Position numbers and translations under genes: made by a program. A stretch of DNA of 64,000 bases from Pseudomonas asplenii (lineage in GTDB: Bacteria > Pseudomonadota > Gammaproteobacteria > Pseudomonadales > Pseudomonadaceae): contig NZ_LT629777.1 in the NCBI RefSeq assembly GCF_900105475.1, positions 2,418,001 to 2,482,000 of the forward strand. The letters are read 5' to 3'. Numbering within the stretch: the stretch's first letter is position 1; each line of letters begins with the position of its first letter. Below are positions 62,924 to 64,000 of this stretch, piece after piece. The notes beneath the pieces were generated by a model that did not search any database, was not told the DNA's origin, and worked only from the letters and a program-made list of their open reading frames with translations.

Positions 62924-63193
62924 ATGGCACTCAGCGTTGAAGAAAAAGCTCAGATCGTAACCGACTACCAGCAAGCTGTTGGTGACACTGGTTCGCCAGA
63001 AGTGCAAGTTGCACTGCTGACCGCCAACATCAACAAACTGCAAGGTCACTTCAAGGCCAACGGTAAAGACCACCACTCCCGTCGTGGTCTGATCCGCATG
63101 GTAAACCAGCGTCGTAAGCTGCTGGACTACCTCAAAGGCAAGGACGTGACCCGTTACAGCACCCTGATCGGTCGTCTGGGCCTGCGTCGCTAA
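62924..63193 (+). CDS. rpsO: 30S ribosomal protein S15
   Basis: 89 residues from ATG 62924. [52 protein letters not shown] and [23 protein letters not shown]. Binds 16S rRNA helices 20-22. Confidence 0.98.
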   Translation: MALSVEEKAQIVTDYQQAVGDTGSPEVQVALLTANINKLQGHFKANGKDHHSRRGLIRMVNQRRKLLDYLKGKDVTRYSTLIGRLGLRR

Positions 63194-63293
63194 TTCAGCG
63201 ATTGCGCGAGAGGTTGGTTGTCTGTCCTGTGTTCGTGGATTTCCACGGGCATGGGGCAGGCTCCCAGCCTCAAGTTTTATCTGGACTGCCGGA

Positions 63294-63333
63294 TCATTAC
63301 GAAAGCTCGCCACGCAGGCCGTTTTCGTAATGA
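63294..63333 (+). promoter_or_regulatory. pnp leader hairpin, likely RNase III site
   Basis: TCATTACGAAA (63294-63304) pairs with TTTCGTAATGA (63323-63333) over an 18-nt loop; another hairpin CGTGG/CCACG (63234-63247) precedes it. In E. coli RNase III cuts such a stem in the rpsO-pnp leader and PNPase then represses its own synthesis. Confidence 0.65.
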
Positions 63334-63418
63334 CCCAGAGTCGGGTAGATGCCCGCTACTGGCCAAGGATTTCGCAAGAAGCCAGTTCCCCCAAGAGCCA
63401 CAAAGAAGGTAGGACACC

Positions 63419-64000
63419 GTGAACCCGGTAATCAAAAAATTCCAGTTCGGTCAGTCGACCGTTACCCTCGAGACTGGTCGCATCGCTCGCCAGGCCTCCG
63501 GCGCAGTGCTGGTCACCGTTGACGACGACGTCAGCGTATTGGTGACCGTTGTCGGTGCCAAGCAAGCCGATCCGGGCAAGGGTTTCTTCCCACTGTCCGT
63601 GCACTACCAGGAAAAGACCTACGCTGCCGGCAAGATCCCTGGCGGCTTCTTCAAGCGTGAAGGCCGTCCTTCCGAAAAAGAAACCCTGACTTCGCGCCTG
63701 ATCGACCGTCCGATCCGCCCGCTGTTCCCTGAAGGTTTCATGAACGAAGTGCAGGTTGTCTGCACCGTCGTCTCCACCAGCAAGAAGACCGATCCGGACA
63801 TCGCTGCGATGATCGGTACCTCGGCTGCCCTGGCCATTTCCGGTATTCCGTTCGATGGCCCGATTGGCGCCGCTCGCGTGGCCTTCCACGAAAGCACCGG
63901 TTACCTGCTGAACCCCACTTACGAGCAACTGAAAGCGTCGAGCCTGGACATGGTCGTCGCCGGTACCGCCGAAGCGGTACTGATGGTTGAGTCGGAAGCC
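63419..64000 (+). CDS. pnp: Polynucleotide phosphorylase, N-terminal part
   Basis: GTG start after AGGTAGGA; 194 codons are in the window and the gene runs off the right edge. [57 protein letters not shown] and [20 protein letters not shown] belong to the first RNase PH domain. 3'-5' phosphorolytic RNase and degradosome component. Confidence 0.97.
   Translation, partial: MNPVIKKFQFGQSTVTLETGRIARQASGAVLVTVDDDVSVLVTVVGAKQADPGKGFFPLSVHYQEKTYAAGKIPGGFFKREGRPSEKETLTSRLIDRPIRPLFPEGFMNEVQVVCTVVSTSKKTDPDIAAMIGTSAALAISGIPFDGPIGAARVAFHESTGYLLNPTYEQLKASSLDMVVAGTAEAVLMVESEA

Overview
The window is chromosomal DNA of a Pseudomonas of the fluorescens/putida type. Several things point there: gene order greA / DUF4149-like / yhbY / rlmE / ftsH / folP / glmM / tpiA / secG / tRNA-Leu / tRNA-fMet / rimP / nusA / infB / rbfA / truB / rpsO / pnp; a TTG-started carA behind an attenuator; the lldR-lldP-lldD-dld lactate cluster with an LldR-type operator; Pseudomonas REP hairpins; and a tmRNA tag reading ANDDQYGAALAA. 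Base composition is GC-rich except for an AT-rich stretch at about 17.6-23.0 kb.

Layout. 1-9.3 kb: tail of a membrane glycosyltransferase, a dienelactone hydrolase, an orphan AbiEi-type regulator behind a long inverted repeat, a five-gene minor-pilin operon ending in a large PilX-like protein, an acyl-CoA synthetase, and a small DUF6124/DUF3077-type protein preceded by a highly structured leader with a coupled small ORF. 9.3-16.9 kb: three neighbouring, same-strand copies of one locus type, a MazG-like pyrophosphohydrolase followed by a PD-(D/E)XK nuclease-DUF2075 helicase. In the first copy the MazG gene survives only as a 45-codon remnant; the first two copies share a 47-bp upstream element. 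17-24.5 kb: a Hachiman-like HamA/HamB pair, a reverse transcriptase with a candidate RNA leader, an integrase remnant, and an integrase with its small overlapping partner. 24.5-26.8 kb: a mostly non-coding stretch with strong hairpins, then a P4-type integrase abutting the 3' end of ssrA. The 9-27 kb block is therefore a defence-type island at ssrA; a decayed tRNA/tmRNA 3'-end-like sequence at 14366-14390 may mark an older boundary.

27-64 kb is core genome: lactate use (27.8-34.7 kb), smpB-ratA-rnfH-bamE-fur-recN, heat-shock genes grpE-dnaK-dnaJ with two good sigma-32 promoters, dapB, carAB with leader peptide and attenuator, greA, then the ftsH-folP-glmM and rimP-nusA-infB-rbfA-truB-rpsO-pnp operons.

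The strongest candidates for undescribed biology are the triplicated MazG-nuclease/DUF2075 system, the structured leader at 8660-8862, and the reverse transcriptase with its leader. Everything here was read by eye; family assignments rest on recognised motifs and remembered family patterns, not on searches.
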